Made by a program: the position numbers and the translations under genes. The notes beneath the pieces were generated by a model that was not told the DNA's origin, searched no databases, and saw nothing but the letters and a program-made list of their open reading frames with translations. Below, piece by piece: positions 63,083-64,000 of a stretch of 64,000 nt of DNA. How positions within the stretch are numbered: position 1 is the stretch's first letter; the number at the start of each line of letters is the position of its first letter. This stretch comes from Chitinophaga sp. HK235 (GTDB taxonomy: Bacteria > Bacteroidota > Bacteroidia > Chitinophagales > Chitinophagaceae), in NCBI RefSeq assembly GCF_018255755.1, contig NZ_CP073766.1, positions 930,001 to 994,000 on the forward strand. The letters are read 5' to 3'.

Positions 63083-64000
63083 TTAAAAGCTAAGTATATC
63101 TTCGGACTGGTCTTCTTCGCTATTCAGGAACCGGTCCATTTTCTCAAAGGTCACTTCACCAGAAAGCCCATAATCTGCGGGTGTAAACACCTGTCCCTGT
63201 TTTCCCTGTTTCACGCAGTGATTGATCAATTCCTGCAGATGGCTGATGTAAACGGCGCCGAGTGACTGTACGGTGGCATCTTCAAAGTGACGGCTGCTAT
63301 AACTCCAGTGGCATGACAGCACACCGTCCTGTATCATACTGTTGATGGAGATGAGATCTCTTACCGGGAAATTTCCACCGACTTCCTTCCCTGTATATTC
63401 TTCTGCTGCTGACAACAGTCCTTCTTCGCTGTTCATATTATCAAACTGGCCCAGGTAGTTAAAAAGAATGTTCCATGGTAACATGCCTTGCAATGCAGGC
63501 TCCCGGCGGACATAACGCAGTAGGCCAAAGCCCATTCCTTTGTCGGGCACCTGCCGGAGCTGTTCCTTTATGCTGACGATCAGCGCGGCTTTATCCGTTG
63601 TTCCGGTCATATCGAGCAACAGCGGATACATAGAAGTAAACCATCCTGTAGTACGGCTGATATCTGTCCCGGGGGCCAGGTTTTCCCTTCCATGTCCTTC
63701 AAGGCCGATGGCTATCTGTTGATAACCTGTCCAGTCGTGGAGTGTAAGTGCCAGTGCAGACAACAAAATATCATTGATCTCTGTATTATAAGCCTGTGGT
63801 ACTTCCTGCAGTAAACGACGGGTGACCGTTTCATCGAGGTACAGACTGAAGGAAGTGGTCTCCTTTGTAAGTGCAGCTGTGCCTTCATAACGGTCTGCAG
63901 GCAATGGGCGGGCCATTTTCATCACCCGCTCCCAGTAAGGCTGCTGGGCCAGCAGTGCGGGACTCTGGCTATATTGTTCCAAGGCAGTATACCACTGACG
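63083..64000 (-). CDS. NRPS, C-terminal epimerisation domain (partial, runs off the window)
   Basis: The frame is open to base 64000, so the start and most of the protein are missing. The visible about 305 residues are the second half of an epimerisation domain. ALTLHDWTG with NTEINDILLS, GLEGHGRE, TTGWFTSMYP and ILFNYLGQFDN are the E-domain motifs. The end SEEDQSEDILSF is an acidic tail that may bind the N-terminal docking domain of the next NRPS, which starts ten bases downstream. The residue loaded by the missing module is converted to the D-form. The upstream modules and their specificities are not in the window. Confidence 0.9.
   Translation of the reverse strand, partial: RQWYTALEQYSQSPALLAQQPYWERVMKMARPLPADRYEGTAALTKETTSFSLYLDETVTRRLLQEVPQAYNTEINDILLSALALTLHDWTGYQQIAIGLEGHGRENLAPGTDISRTTGWFTSMYPLLLDMTGTTDKAALIVSIKEQLRQVPDKGMGFGLLRYVRREPALQGMLPWNILFNYLGQFDNMNSEEGLLSAAEEYTGKEVGGNFPVRDLISINSMIQDGVLSCHWSYSSRHFEDATVQSLGAVYISHLQELINHCVKQGKQGQVFTPADYGLSGEVTFEKMDRFLNSEEDQSEDILSF

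Noticed and set aside
1..64000. tRNA, rRNA, integrase or transposase genes
   Set aside because: Looked for by eye in gene-free intervals and in protein sequences; none recognised. A tRNA search program would be needed to exclude short RNA genes fully.

Overview
The window looks like a chromosome segment of a Bacteroidota bacterium, most likely Chitinophaga or a close relative. The evidence is a type IX secretion (gliding-type) C-terminal sorting domain, the Bacteroidota promoter element TAnnTTTG upstream of many genes, a DUF4280 PAAR-like effector, a GH97 enzyme, and a GG-leader lanthipeptide precursor of the type known from Chitinophaga. No rRNA, tRNA, CRISPR array, transposase or integrase was seen. 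These taxonomic statements rest on family recognition, not on a search. Layout: (1) 1-16.6 kb is mixed housekeeping and accessory genes: VOC and GNAT proteins, a hybrid histidine kinase, a PQQ-type sugar dehydrogenase lipoprotein, a transglutaminase-like protein, a redox-flavoured group (DUF417, AraC regulator, AhpD-like protein), a WecF-like glycosyltransferase, small membrane proteins, a P1-nuclease/phospholipase-C-like protein and a metallophosphoesterase. (2) 16.9-22.3 kb is a compact co-directional cassette: an unknown protein, a DUF4280 PAAR-like protein fused to a signal-anchor/ankyrin-like half, a GH19-like peptidoglycan hydrolase and a small exported protein. It reads as a type VI-like (Bacteroidota subtype) effector/immunity island without secretion machinery nearby. 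(3) 22.3-50.8 kb is a mosaic: an operon of subclass B1 metallo-beta-lactamase, AraC regulator and EthD protein; ankyrin and methyltransferase genes; a luciferase-like oxidoreductase; a large metalloprotease without a signal peptide; a SUKH protein; a purple-acid-phosphatase-like protein; GH97; a POT peptide transporter; a 1448-residue T9SS cargo; a TetR regulator with a clear operator upstream of two membrane-protein genes; an ACMSD-type metal-dependent decarboxylase; a D-cysteine desulfhydrase with a Crp-type regulator; a GH18 lipoprotein; and darcynin with another Crp-type regulator. (4) 50.9-64 kb is a biosynthetic cluster read entirely on the minus strand: the end of one NRPS (epimerisation domain), a two-module terminating NRPS (docking-C-A-T-C-A-T-TE), an aminotransferase of the diaminobutyrate type, an ABC exporter, then a LanC cyclase and a 66-residue lanthipeptide precursor. 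No LanB dehydratase lies in the window, so this is either an incomplete lanthipeptide locus abutting an NRPS locus or an unusual composite. A family of about 20-bp REP-like palindromes (core CCCAGG..CCTGGG) recurs at 9.75, 49.05 and 57.46 kb. Copies supply the stop codons of two genes, and one sits in frame inside the second adenylation domain of the NRPS.
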